Part shown: in pieces, positions 55,597 through 64,000 of the stretch
Layout: each line of letters opens with the position of its first letter
Numbering within the stretch: the first letter of the stretch is position 1
NCBI RefSeq assembly: GCF_900188005.1
Contig: NZ_FZNR01000017.1
Coordinates: forward strand, 1 to 64,000
DNA: 64,000 bases
Origin: Actinoplanes regularis
GTDB taxonomy: Bacteria > Actinomycetota > Actinomycetes > Mycobacteriales > Micromonosporaceae
Direction: 5' to 3'
The notes under the pieces: model-generated
The model's input: the letters and a program-made list of their open reading frames with translations, nothing else
The model's database searches: none
Told to the model about the DNA's origin: nothing
Position numbers and translations under genes: made by a program

Positions 55597-56724
55597 TCAT
55601 GGTTGTGCGGGCAGCAGGTGGAGCATGTTGTCGTCGGCGTGCTCTACCCGCGCTCCGAAGGGGTGGCTGATCCGTTCGAGGGTGTCGCGGAGGTACTCCG
55701 CGTCAGCGCGGGTGGCGTGATGCAGGCGCATTCGGCGGGCCTGCATCGGCGCCATGCGCAGCCGGGCCAGGCGGCCGGTGTCCGGGTCGACCGACGCGAA
55801 GTACAGCAGGCGCAGGTCGTCGCGGTACTCCTCGTAGCCGCTGATGCCCTCGTAGTCGTCGACGAGGTCCCCGCAGCCGTACAGGATCAGCTTGCCGTTG
55901 TGGATCTCGACCGGCCGTGGGTGGTGCGAGGAGTGCCCGAACACGACGTCCACGCCGCCGTCGATGAGGCGGTGCGCGAAGCCGACCTGGTCAGCGGGCA
56001 CCTCGTAGCCCCAGTTGGATCCCCAGTGGATCGAGGCGACGAGGACGTCGCCGGGGCGCCTGACCCGCCGCACCCGGGCGACGACCGTTTCGGCGACGGC
56101 ATCGGACAACTCCGGCAGGAGGTTCACGCCCGCCCGATCCGCGGTGGCGGCCCAATCTCGCGGGATGCCGCTGGACCGAGTGCCGAAGGCGAAGACGACC
56201 ACCCGGCAGCCGGCGGCCACCGGGATCATCGTGGATCGTCCGGCCGCGCTCGCGTCGTGGCCCGCGCCCACCGCCGGGATCTTCACCGCGCCCAGCGCCT
56301 CCAGCGTCTCGGCGAGGCCCGGGCGACCGAAGTCGAGCACATGGTTGTTGGCCAGGACGCAGACGTCGGGCCGGATCGCGGTCAGGCAGTCGATGTTGGC
56401 GGGGCTCATCCGGTAGTGCACGGCCTTGCTGAGGTCCGGCTCATCGCAGCGGGTGATGCTCGTCTCCAGGTTGATCACCCGGGCGTCGGGGGCGATGTCG
56501 TCGAGCAACGGCAGGGCCTCGCCCCAGGGCCAGGTGGCGTCGACCGGGCGCGGGATCGGACCGTTCACCGCCTCGGCCAGTTCGACGTAGGTCCGCGCGT
56601 CCCGGACATGCCGCTCCCACAGCCACGGGTCACCAGGGTGCGGCAGGATCTGGTCGACGCCGCGGCCGGTCATCACGTCGCCGCCGAGGAACACCGTCAC
56701 CAGACGCCCTGGCACATCTGACAC
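55597..56724 (-). CDS. CapA-family metallophosphoesterase-like protein
   Basis: This 375-residue protein is related to the poly-gamma-glutamate protein CapA. Family metal-site motifs are FLGGDVMTGRGVD at the N terminus, INLETSITR, LANNHVLDFG, VASIHWGSNWGYE and VFGHSSHHPRPVEIHNGKLILYGCGDLVDDY. No signal peptide or membrane helix is visible, unlike many CapA proteins, so it may act in the cytoplasm. GTG 56724 is the first start before the conserved core; no clear ribosome site is seen. No CapB/CapC ligase genes are nearby, so poly-glutamate synthesis is not implied. The physiological substrate of such stand-alone members is unknown. Confidence 0.88.
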   Translation of the reverse strand: MSDVPGRLVTVFLGGDVMTGRGVDQILPHPGDPWLWERHVRDARTYVELAEAVNGPIPRPVDATWPWGEALPLLDDIAPDARVINLETSITRCDEPDLSKAVHYRMSPANIDCLTAIRPDVCVLANNHVLDFGRPGLAETLEALGAVKIPAVGAGHDASAAGRSTMIPVAAGCRVVVFAFGTRSSGIPRDWAATADRAGVNLLPELSDAVAETVVARVRRVRRPGDVLVASIHWGSNWGYEVPADQVGFAHRLIDGGVDVVFGHSSHHPRPVEIHNGKLILYGCGDLVDDYEGISGYEEYRDDLRLLYFASVDPDTGRLARLRMAPMQARRMRLHHATRADAEYLRDTLERISHPFGARVEHADDNMLHLLPAQP

Positions 56725-56977
56725 GGTAGCCGTCGAAGCCGGGTCCGGTGGGCGGAACCACTGGGCGGTGAGCCGGGGAAGGTCCTGCCCTCCAACGTGA
56801 GGTGGAACGACAGGTTGCGGTCAACTCCCCCGATGGATGCGAAGGCTGCCAGCTCGGATTAGTCCGTCTGGGCCGTACCTCCGATGTTTCGCGGTATCGG
56901 CCACGAGGAGGCGTCGAGAGCCGTTAACTTCCTGGCACCGGTGCTCAATACCGGCAATCCAGACCAGGGGAGAGAAA

Positions 56978-58522
56978 ATGGTCGATGCAGCTGCTCACGG
57001 TGACAAATCTGCCAAACTCGGCCGTCGGGCCCTGCTCGCCGGCACCGCGGGAGCCGTCGCGGCCTCGGTGGGCACGAGCGCGCTCGCCCCGCCCTGCGCC
57101 GCCATGGCGAGCGCCGCGGCCGCCGACGCGTCGGCGGGTTGGAAACACGCGGCCGACTGGACCCGCGGCAGCGACATCGCGGTGAAGGCCGGCCGGGACA
57201 AGGAGGGCCGCTTCGGCATCATGTTCAAGCACGCCGAGGCGTACTCCCCACCGGACGACCTGCTCAAGTCGCTCGCCGCGCAGATGGGTGAGCCGACCGG
57301 GCCGAACCCGACCGACTTCGACAACCCGCGCATCTCGGCCGGCTTCACGTTCCTCGGTCAGTTCATCGACCACGACATGACGCTGGACCGGACCCCGCTG
57401 CCCGAGCAGCAGACCGACCCGCAGGCCCTGACCAACTTCGACACCCCGCTGTTCGACCTCGGCTCGCTCTACGGTCGCGGTCCCGACCAGGACCCCGAGC
57501 TGTACGAGGCGGACCGCACCCGGATGCGCGTGGTCCGCAACGCCAACGGCGTCGACGACCTGCCCCGCCGCGCCGACGGCAGCGCCGTCATCGGCGACGC
57601 CCGCAACGACGAGAACCTGATCGTCGCCCAACTCCACCTGGTCTTCGCGAAGTTCCACAACCGCGTGCTGGAGACCGGGCTGGCGAAGAACCTGGCGGAG
57701 GCGCAGCGGCTGACCCGCTGGCACTTCCAGTGGATCATCATTCACGACTTCCTGGAGCAGGTCGCCGGCGCCGAGGTGGTGAGCCGGTTCCTGGACGGCA
57801 AGGGCAAGGTGAAGCGGGAGTTCTACAAGCCGAAGAACCCGCACCGCCCGATGATGCCGATCGAGTACTCGGTCGCCGCGTACCGCTTCGGGCACAGCAT
57901 GATCCGGGCCGGCTACCTGCTCAACGCGCGTACCACCCCGCCCGCGGCGGCCGCCATCTTCGGGGCCGAGGGCAGCGACCTGCGCGGCAACCGGCCGCTG
58001 CCGGCCCGCCTCGAGATCGACTGGTGGCACTTCTTCGACGTACCCGGAAAGCCCGCGACGCCGCGCAACCGCGCCCGCCGCATCGACGGCAAGCTCTCCT
58101 TGCCGCTGTTCAACCTGCCCACCACGGTGGTTTCCGACGGCACCAGCGCCTCCCTCGCCGAGCGCAATCTCATCCGCGGCAAGCGCCTGGGTCTGCCCGC
58201 CGGCCAGGACGTGGCGCGGGCGATGGGTGTCACCCCGCTGACGAACGTGGAGCTCGGCCTGCCCGATCCGGGCAACGCGGGCTGGCAGGGCAAGGCGCCG
58301 CTCTGGTTCTACCTGCTGAAGGAGGCCGAGCTCACCCGCTCCGGCGAGCGCCTGGGCCCGGTCGGCGGCCGGCTGGTGACCGAGGTGATCCTCGGCATCC
58401 TGGACCCCGACAAGGACGGCTTCCTCAAGCAGAACCCGGGCTTCCGCCCGGCGGCGCCGATCGCCCCGACCACCGGCCAGTTCCGGATGGGCGACCTCAT
58501 CAAGTTCGCCCAGAACCTCTGA
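56978..58522 (+). CDS. Tat-exported animal-type haem peroxidase (peroxidasin/cyclooxygenase superfamily)
   Basis: This 514-residue haem peroxidase of the animal superfamily is rare among bacteria. A twin-arginine leader KLGRRALLAGTAGAVAASVG ends about residue 45. The distal haem site is FLGQFIDHDMTLD with the catalytic His and Asp. The middle motif is ARNDENLIVAQLHLVFAKFHNRV. The proximal His region is EYSVAAYRFGHSMIRAGY, and the C-terminal GRLVTEVILGILDPDKDGFL is conserved in the family. ATG 56978 is set by GGGGAGAG just upstream and by the Tat leader. It is transcribed alone. Together with the DyP peroxidase it makes two exported haem peroxidases within 15 kb. Likely roles are halide or phenol oxidation or oxidative defence, which is inference. 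Confidence 0.9.
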   Translation: MVDAAAHGDKSAKLGRRALLAGTAGAVAASVGTSALAPPCAAMASAAAADASAGWKHAADWTRGSDIAVKAGRDKEGRFGIMFKHAEAYSPPDDLLKSLAAQMGEPTGPNPTDFDNPRISAGFTFLGQFIDHDMTLDRTPLPEQQTDPQALTNFDTPLFDLGSLYGRGPDQDPELYEADRTRMRVVRNANGVDDLPRRADGSAVIGDARNDENLIVAQLHLVFAKFHNRVLETGLAKNLAEAQRLTRWHFQWIIIHDFLEQVAGAEVVSRFLDGKGKVKREFYKPKNPHRPMMPIEYSVAAYRFGHSMIRAGYLLNARTTPPAAAAIFGAEGSDLRGNRPLPARLEIDWWHFFDVPGKPATPRNRARRIDGKLSLPLFNLPTTVVSDGTSASLAERNLIRGKRLGLPAGQDVARAMGVTPLTNVELGLPDPGNAGWQGKAPLWFYLLKEAELTRSGERLGPVGGRLVTEVILGILDPDKDGFLKQNPGFRPAAPIAPTTGQFRMGDLIKFAQNL

Positions 58523-58718
58523 CTCGGATCTACGGTGTTTCCGGTGCACTGTCTGGTGCATAGTGCACTGCGGGGCACCGGGAGCGTGGCCCTGAACTCG
58601 TTCATCGGCCACCTGGAGAATCGGGACGGTAAGTGTCGGTCACTGGATCCGGATCCGCCGTTCCTCGCACTGTCCCAGCTCTTCAGGACCGTCAGCGCCT
58701 GGGTCGAGATCACATCTT

Positions 58719-58979
58719 GTGGTCGGCGCTGTGGCGCTCATCGTCGTGGAAGGTGCGGTTCAGCGGTCGATCGCGGCCGCGCATCAGCCGTTCGCCTTTT
58801 CCCTGATGCAGTTCTCCGGCGGCGCGGGAGGGGCGACGATAGGAGTGGCCCTGGCGTCTCTGGCGGAGCTTTACAGCGCGAAGTCGGTCCTCGCGTCCTC
58901 CGCGCTGGCAGAGATCGTCATGGGAGCCGGTGCGGCTGTCATCTGGCATCGCTCGAGAAGGAGCGCCCTGGATCTGTGA
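58719..58979 (+). pseudogene. C-terminal fragment of an MFS transporter
   Basis: The frame reads VEGAVQRSIAAAHQPFAFSLMQFSGGAGGATIGVALASLAELYSAKSVLASSALAEIVMGAGAAVIW, two hydrophobic helices with a basic end. This resembles the last two helices of a major-facilitator exporter, but the preceding ten helices are absent. It is probably a deletion remnant. A short independent membrane peptide cannot be excluded. The surrounding gap 58523-59103 has short GTGCAC repeats near 58545-58565 and no other gene I can support. Confidence 0.4.
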
Positions 58980-59103
58980 GATCAACATCGATTCCCGCGG
59001 GGAACCGAGGGGCGAAGAGTCCTGATCGCCGTCGTCGAGGCGGATACTTTCCCTGCTGATGCAGGTGACAAAGGGCAGAACGCGAGTAAGATTCGCGCCC
59101 ACC

Positions 59104-61647
59104 ATGATCAGGAACACACTTGTCGCCGGGTACCTTCGGTCGCTCTGGGCGGTGCCGCGGGTCCGCGCCGCCGCGGCCGCGGTCGTCATCCTCGTCGCCG
59201 TGATGGTGGCTGCCGCCGTATCGGATCCGTCGGGTCTGCTCGCGCCGATCGGCGGTCGCGGGCTGCCGATGCTGGGCTCCGGTGGCGTCTTCCGCTGGGC
59301 ACCGCTCGTGGTCGGCCTTCCGGTGCTGCTCGTGGGCACCGCCGTCCCCGTCGCCCTGGTCGCCAGGCACTCGCCGGCCAGGTGGGTCTTCGTCGCCACC
59401 TGGACCGCGGTGATCGGCGCCGGTGCCTGGGCGACGGCGGCCAGCGGTTTCGCGGCGGCCCTTCCGATGGTCGGGCCGCACCTGTCGGCCGGCTCGGCCC
59501 TGGCGTACGCGCTCAGCACGAGCGGCTTCGCGGCGATCAAGTTCATCCTCGCCGGCCCGCTGGTCGCGGCCGGCGCCGCGCTCGCCGCCCGGTTCGGGCC
59601 GCGGCCGGCGTCCGGTGCCGGGGAGGCCGAGGCCGAGTCGTTCCCGGCTGCCTTTCCCATGACGGTCATGGTGGCGGTGACCGGTCTGGCCGCGATCGGG
59701 CCGGCGGCTCACTGGTGGCATGGGGGACCGGTCGGCTACTCGTTCGCGGGATTCGTGGTCGCACCGACCGCGGCCAACAGCGTGTTCGGATTCCTCGCCG
59801 GAGCGGTGGTGTTCCTGGCGGTGTTCGCCGGGGCCATGTGGATGACGCGGCGACGGCTGCCGCAAGCCGGCCCGCTGACGGTCTCGGTGACCGTGGCCCT
59901 GGCGTCGGTGGTGGCGGGTCTCGGCCTCGGGGCGGTCGAGGCCGTCGTCGCCGCGATGCCCTGGTCGAACCGGGTCTCCGGCGCCGGGCCGGACCAGTGG
60001 TGGTTCGCCACCTCGCTGATCAGCGTCGCGACCGGCGTCGGCTACGGCGCGGTGATCGGGCTGCTCGGCGCGGTCGTGGTCGCGGTGGCATGGCCCCTGC
60101 GGTCACGGTTGGTGCCGGTCGCGGTGATCGGCGTACTTCTTCTGGCTCTCGTGCCCGTCATCGGAGCGTCAGCTCCGGCCGGGCCGCCGGCCGTCGAGGC
60201 GGTCGCGGCGTCCGGCGGCATGGAGTACCTGCGGGTGCTCCCGGCGCGCACCGCGGACGAACTCGCCACGATCGGCGATGTCACCGGCCGGCAGGTGATC
60301 CTTCGCGGCGTCAACGTGAATCAGCTGATCGACTACTACCTGCGTGATCCGGCCGTTCCGGCGACCCAGCCGCTGACCGACGGTGACTTCGAGCAGATGG
60401 CGGCGATGGGCTTCAACGTGATCCGGCTCGGCCTGTCCTGGTCGCGGCTGGAGCCCCAGCGGGGCACGTTCGACGAGTCCTACCTGCGGCAGATCCGGGC
60501 CGCGGTGGCCGGGGCGAAGGCCCACGGGATCTACACCGTGCTGGACCTGCACGAGGACGCGTGGGGCAACGCGATCGCCCGCCCGTCCGAGCGGTGTGGT
60601 GGCGGGACGACTCCGACCACCGGCTGGGACGGCGCGCCGGCGTGGGCGACCGTCACCGACGGGACCGCGCACTGCCAGTTCCTGGCCCGCGACCTGGCGC
60701 CGGCGGTGGCGACGGCGTTCGGGAACTTCTATACGGACCGGGACGGCATTCAGAGCGAACTCGTCCGTACGTGGGCGTTCGTCGCCCGGACCTTCGCCGA
60801 CGAGCCCGCCGTCGCCGGCTACGACCTGCTCAACGAGCCCGGGATCGGAGCAAACCCGCCGATCAGCTCAGGGCTGCTGCTCGGCCGGTACTACGACGCC
60901 GCGATCACGGCCATCCGCCGGGCCGAACGGGACGCCGGCGGGCCCGCCCACCTCGCCTTCTTCGAGCCGAGCGTGCTCTGGTCGGGCCTCGGGTTCGACG
61001 CGGCCCCGGCGCCCGGGTTCACCGACGACCGGCAGCTGGTGTTCGCCCCGCACCCGTACAGCGAGTCGATCAGCATGGACCAGGGTCTGGGCCTGACGAT
61101 CGCGTCGATCGAGCGGAACCTCGCGACGTCGGCCCGCGCGGCTCGGGCGTACAAGTCCGCGCTCTGGTTCGGCGAATGGGGCTGGTTCGGTGACCCCGCA
61201 GTGGACGGTGCCAAGGTGCGGCGCTTCGCGGCGGCCCAGGACCGGCTCGGTGTCGGCGGTGCGTTCTGGGTGTGGCGGCAGGGGTGCGGTTCGCCGGAGA
61301 CCGGTGCCGACGCTACGACCTCGGGGAATCTGGTCGCGGTCAACTGTCGTACCGGTGAATCGACGCCGCCACCGGCGGGTTTCGCCGAGCCCTTGTCGCG
61401 GGCCTTCCCGCGGGCTTTGCCGGGCCGGCTGGAATCGCTCACCTCGAGCCCGGGTGGAGCGTTGCGGATCACCGCCTCCGCTGCGGACGACCCCGCGAAC
61501 TGCCTCGTCGACATCTGGGTGCCCGGTGAAAGGATGCCCCGCCTGACGGTGACGGGGGTCGCCGACGCGTCGTCGAAGCAGGTGACGGGCGGCTGGCGGA
61601 TCACCGGCTGCGCCCGTGGCGCCTACACCGTCACAGCGACCCCCTGA
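59104..61647 (+). CDS. GH5-family glycosidase fused to an N-terminal polytopic membrane domain
   Basis: This 847-residue protein has residues 1 to about 370 with eight or nine hydrophobic helices (for example AAAAAVVILVAVMVAAAV, PLVVGLPVLLVGTAVPVALV, FAGFVVAPTAANSVFGFLAGAVVFLAVFAG, VPVAVIGVLLLALVPVIG). The C-terminal half is a GH5 TIM barrel: VILRGVNVNQLIDYY, NVIRLGLSWSRLEPQRGTF, VLDLHEDAWGN, acid/base Glu in YDLLNEPG, APHPYSES and nucleophile Glu in WFGEWGWFGD. Motif spacing is close to endoglycoceramidase-like enzymes. A small beta domain follows. ATG 59104 (MIRNTL) is preferred, but no ribosome site is seen; ATG 59059 would add 15 residues. The substrate is unknown, perhaps a glycolipid or cell-wall glycan processed at the outer membrane face. 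Confidence 0.87.
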   Translation: MIRNTLVAGYLRSLWAVPRVRAAAAAVVILVAVMVAAAVSDPSGLLAPIGGRGLPMLGSGGVFRWAPLVVGLPVLLVGTAVPVALVARHSPARWVFVATWTAVIGAGAWATAASGFAAALPMVGPHLSAGSALAYALSTSGFAAIKFILAGPLVAAGAALAARFGPRPASGAGEAEAESFPAAFPMTVMVAVTGLAAIGPAAHWWHGGPVGYSFAGFVVAPTAANSVFGFLAGAVVFLAVFAGAMWMTRRRLPQAGPLTVSVTVALASVVAGLGLGAVEAVVAAMPWSNRVSGAGPDQWWFATSLISVATGVGYGAVIGLLGAVVVAVAWPLRSRLVPVAVIGVLLLALVPVIGASAPAGPPAVEAVAASGGMEYLRVLPARTADELATIGDVTGRQVILRGVNVNQLIDYYLRDPAVPATQPLTDGDFEQMAAMGFNVIRLGLSWSRLEPQRGTFDESYLRQIRAAVAGAKAHGIYTVLDLHEDAWGNAIARPSERCGGGTTPTTGWDGAPAWATVTDGTAHCQFLARDLAPAVATAFGNFYTDRDGIQSELVRTWAFVARTFADEPAVAGYDLLNEPGIGANPPISSGLLLGRYYDAAITAIRRAERDAGGPAHLAFFEPSVLWSGLGFDAAPAPGFTDDRQLVFAPHPYSESISMDQGLGLTIASIERNLATSARAARAYKSALWFGEWGWFGDPAVDGAKVRRFAAAQDRLGVGGAFWVWRQGCGSPETGADATTSGNLVAVNCRTGESTPPPAGFAEPLSRAFPRALPGRLESLTSSPGGALRITASAADDPANCLVDIWVPGERMPRLTVTGVADASSKQVTGGWRITGCARGAYTVTATP

Positions 61648-61704
61648 CCGGCACCACCGTCAGGAGAACGTCGATAAAACGGTTCGGGTCTGCCCCGATG
61701 ACGC

Positions 61705-62763
61705 ATGCTGGCAGGCGTGCGCATCCTCAGGATCGCCGAGGACGGGGCTGTGCCGCACACCGTCGCCGACCTCGACCGTCTGCTCGCCGAGGACACCGGA
61801 TTCGTGTGGGTCGACATCCCGCACTGCGACGACGCGGCCGCGCGGGTGCTGTCCGACACTTTCGGATTCCACCACCTGGCGGTCCTCGGCTGTCGCTCGC
61901 GCAACCGGGTGCCGAAGACGCACGTCTACGGCGACCACATCTTCGTGGTCCTGCACGCTCCGGAACCCGGCGAGCGCGGGCACGTCCACTATCTCGAGCT
62001 TGACCAGTTCATCGGCGCCAACTACCTGGTCACCGTGCACGGCCCGAACAATCCGGCGGTGACCACCGCCGCGGCGGAACGGGAGACCCGCGAGGCGCGC
62101 GAGCGCATCGACAACGGCCGGCTGCGCCCGGCGACCCCTGTCGCGCTCTCGCATGCCGTCGTGGCCGCGCTCATCCGCAACCAGGAGGAGTACATCGAGC
62201 ACGTCACCGCAGACGTCTGGGCCCTGGAACAGCAGGTCACCGGGGGAGAGGTCACCGAGCCGGAGGCGTTCCTGACCGATCTGTACCGGGCCCGCCATGG
62301 CCTGCTGTCGGTACGGACCATGGCCGCGCTCAGCGACGCGCTCTACACCCACATGGCCCAGCTGTCCGGACTGCCCGAGGGGCAGCGCAGGGCGGTCGGC
62401 GACATCGCCGACCGGTTCACCCGGGTCCGGCGCCTCGCCGACGGGCAGCGCGAGTACCTCCAGGGTGTGATCGGCTTCTACCAGAGCCTGCTCATGGTGC
62501 GGTCGACGATGGCCGACCAGACCCAGAACGAGCGGGTGCACGAGCTCACCGAGGCCACTTACGCCCAGAACGAGGAGGTCAAGAAGATCTCCGCCTGGGC
62601 CGCCATCTTCTTCGCACCGTCGCTGGTCGCCGCCGTGTACGGGATGAACTTCAAGCACATGCCCGAGCTGGTCTGGGCGTTCGGCTACCCGTTCGCCGTG
62701 GCGCTGATGATCGTGGCCGGCATGACGCTGCACTGGGTCTTCAAGCGGCGCGACTGGCTCTGA
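61705..62763 (+). CDS. corA: CorA-family divalent cation channel
   Basis: This 352-residue membrane protein has a long soluble N-terminal domain with helical, charged stretches. The pore region at the C terminus is KKISAWAAIFFAPSLVAAVYGMNFKHMPEL with the signature GMN, and a second membrane helix follows (FGYPFAVALMIVAGMTLHWVFKRRDWL), ending in the usual basic tail. CorA channels pass Mg2+ (also Co2+ or Ni2+) as pentamers. ATG 61705 or GTG 61717 (MRILRIAEDG) could be the start. It is a lone gene, convergent with the EXLDI gene. Confidence 0.93.
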   Translation: MLAGVRILRIAEDGAVPHTVADLDRLLAEDTGFVWVDIPHCDDAAARVLSDTFGFHHLAVLGCRSRNRVPKTHVYGDHIFVVLHAPEPGERGHVHYLELDQFIGANYLVTVHGPNNPAVTTAAAERETREARERIDNGRLRPATPVALSHAVVAALIRNQEEYIEHVTADVWALEQQVTGGEVTEPEAFLTDLYRARHGLLSVRTMAALSDALYTHMAQLSGLPEGQRRAVGDIADRFTRVRRLADGQREYLQGVIGFYQSLLMVRSTMADQTQNERVHELTEATYAQNEEVKKISAWAAIFFAPSLVAAVYGMNFKHMPELVWAFGYPFAVALMIVAGMTLHWVFKRRDWL

Positions 62764-62775
62764 GCCAGGGGCAGG

Positions 62776-63318
62776 TCAGATGTCGAGGTCCTCCACGACG
62801 GGCTCGTCCCGGATGGTCTGCAGCGCGAGAGCGTACAGCTCCGCCGGCAGCAGTGGCTCGAGCTCCTCGACGGTGTCGACGACGGCGAACGTGGCCTGTG
62901 CCGGCGTGCGCATCCAGGCCTGGTCGGGGGACCAGTCGCCGATCCAGCCGCGCCATCCGGTGGACCACTTCCGGCTGCGCTCGGCGTTGGACCCGGTCGG
63001 AATGTGCAGCTCGGGCCGGGAGTGGTGCACCGCGAAACGGCCCTTGGCGGTCCGGAACAGCGAGTAGGTCTCGTCGCCGTCCACGCTCGACCCGGTCCAC
63101 TCGCCGAGGGCGACACCGAGGAAGCGTTTGACGGAGGAGCTGCCGAGACCGACCTTGACGGTGATCTCGTCGTACCCGGCCGTCTTGGCCTCCTCGGTCG
63201 CGACCAGCCGGCGCAGGGCCGTGACGATGGCGCCCGACAGGTTGCCCCCGGTCAGCTCCTGCGCCCGCTGCAGCAGCGGCAGGTCGTCGTCGGCGATGTA
63301 GATGGTCTTGTTCGGCAT
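62776..63318 (-). CDS. EXLDI-family protein
   Basis: This 180-residue protein has an N-terminal ribbon-helix-helix-like part (MPNKTIYIADDDLPLLQRAQELTGGNLSGAIVTALRRLV), suggesting DNA binding. A beta-rich domain follows (GWRGWIGDWSPDQAW), and the C terminus EPVVEDLDI matches the ExLDI ending that names the family. The ATG at 63318 has GAGGTG upstream; the longer frame extends into the promoter repeats. EXLDI genes are frequently found beside DrrA/DrrB-type drug-export ABC genes, as here in divergent orientation. A repressor role acting on the repeats at 63341-63377 is inferred. Confidence 0.82.
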   Translation of the reverse strand: MPNKTIYIADDDLPLLQRAQELTGGNLSGAIVTALRRLVATEEAKTAGYDEITVKVGLGSSSVKRFLGVALGEWTGSSVDGDETYSLFRTAKGRFAVHHSRPELHIPTGSNAERSRKWSTGWRGWIGDWSPDQAWMRTPAQATFAVVDTVEELEPLLPAELYALALQTIRDEPVVEDLDI

Positions 63319-63340
63319 TCGTCTCACCTCTGGACAGCAG

Positions 63341-63367
63341 TGTACGCATACGTGTAGGACTACGTAC

Positions 63368-63377
<10 letters not shown>
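63341..63377. promoter_or_regulatory. Candidate operator: repeated GCATACGT between EXLDI and drug-export ABC gene
   Basis: GCATACGT occurs at 63346-63353 and again at 63370-63377, 24 bases apart, within TGTACGCATACGTG and ACATGCATACGTACA, separated by TACGTAC palindromes. The second copy overlaps the ABC gene start codon. A 24-base, two-turn spacing and the 49-base divergent gap point to a regulator, probably the EXLDI protein, controlling both genes. Confidence 0.55.

Positions 63378-64000
<623 letters not shown>

Noticed and set aside
58540..58580. GTGCAC-containing inverted repeats after the haem peroxidase gene as a phage attachment site
   Set aside because: Short, imperfect and without a nearby integrase or tRNA; probably part of a weak hairpin.

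Overview
The window is high-GC actinomycete DNA with strong G/C bias at third codon positions, GTG starts and AGGAGG-type ribosome sites. Gene families such as DUF397, DUF5988, EXLDI, the EspR-like/ImmA pair and a SigE-type sigma factor fit an actinomycete, probably one of the Micromonosporaceae (Actinoplanes-like). The genus is inference. No rRNA, tRNA, CRISPR array, insertion sequence or replication origin was recognised.

Region 1 (1 to about 26.9 kb) is the right end of a type I modular polyketide cluster. It holds the last two extension modules and the chain-releasing thioesterase. A malonyl module (KS-AT-DH-KR-ACP) is followed by a final module whose AT carries an alkylmalonyl-type signature. 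The final gene has a clean one-base frameshift between KS and AT. Around it lie a lysine/arginine/tryptophan 2-monooxygenase-like flavoenzyme with a fatty-acyl-AMP ligase (a plausible amino-acid-derived starter route), a crotonyl-CoA carboxylase/reductase (alkylmalonyl extender supply), and a glycosyltransferase, PIG-L deacetylase and UDP-HexNAc 6-dehydrogenase (a likely amino-uronic sugar). An MFS exporter, an APH-like kinase and several NarL/LuxR-type regulators, one with a histidine kinase and two tiny membrane proteins, complete the set. Together they suggest a large amine- or guanidine-tailed, glycosylated polyketide with an alkyl branch next to the released carboxyl, similar in logic to primycin or desertomycin-type macrolides. 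The product itself cannot be read from this window.

Region 2 (27.0 to 31.9 kb) is a compact cassette: an EspR-like regulator, an ImmA/IrrE-type metallopeptidase, a MAB_1171c-type polytopic membrane protein and a PAP2-family phosphatase. It converges on a DxDD class II terpene cyclase, with a DUF5988 small protein beyond.

Region 3 (31.9 to 43.7 kb) carries two secreted proteins, a complete Dpp/Opp-type peptide ABC importer, a SigE-type sigma factor with a membrane-anchored partner, a Uma2-family protein and a Tat-exported DyP peroxidase.

Region 4 (43.7 to 52.0 kb) is a 2,595-residue secreted RHS polymorphic toxin with seven tandem beta domains, a Hint self-cleaving domain and an HNH nuclease tip. 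A DUF4265 gene immediately downstream is the likely immunity gene.

Region 5 (52 to 64 kb) has a secreted phospholipase D, a degraded stretch with gene remnants, DUF6082 and orphan DUF397 genes, a CapA-like phosphoesterase, a Tat-exported animal-type haem peroxidase, a GH5 glycosidase fused to a polytopic membrane domain, a CorA channel, and a divergent EXLDI/DrrA-type pair cut by the window edge.
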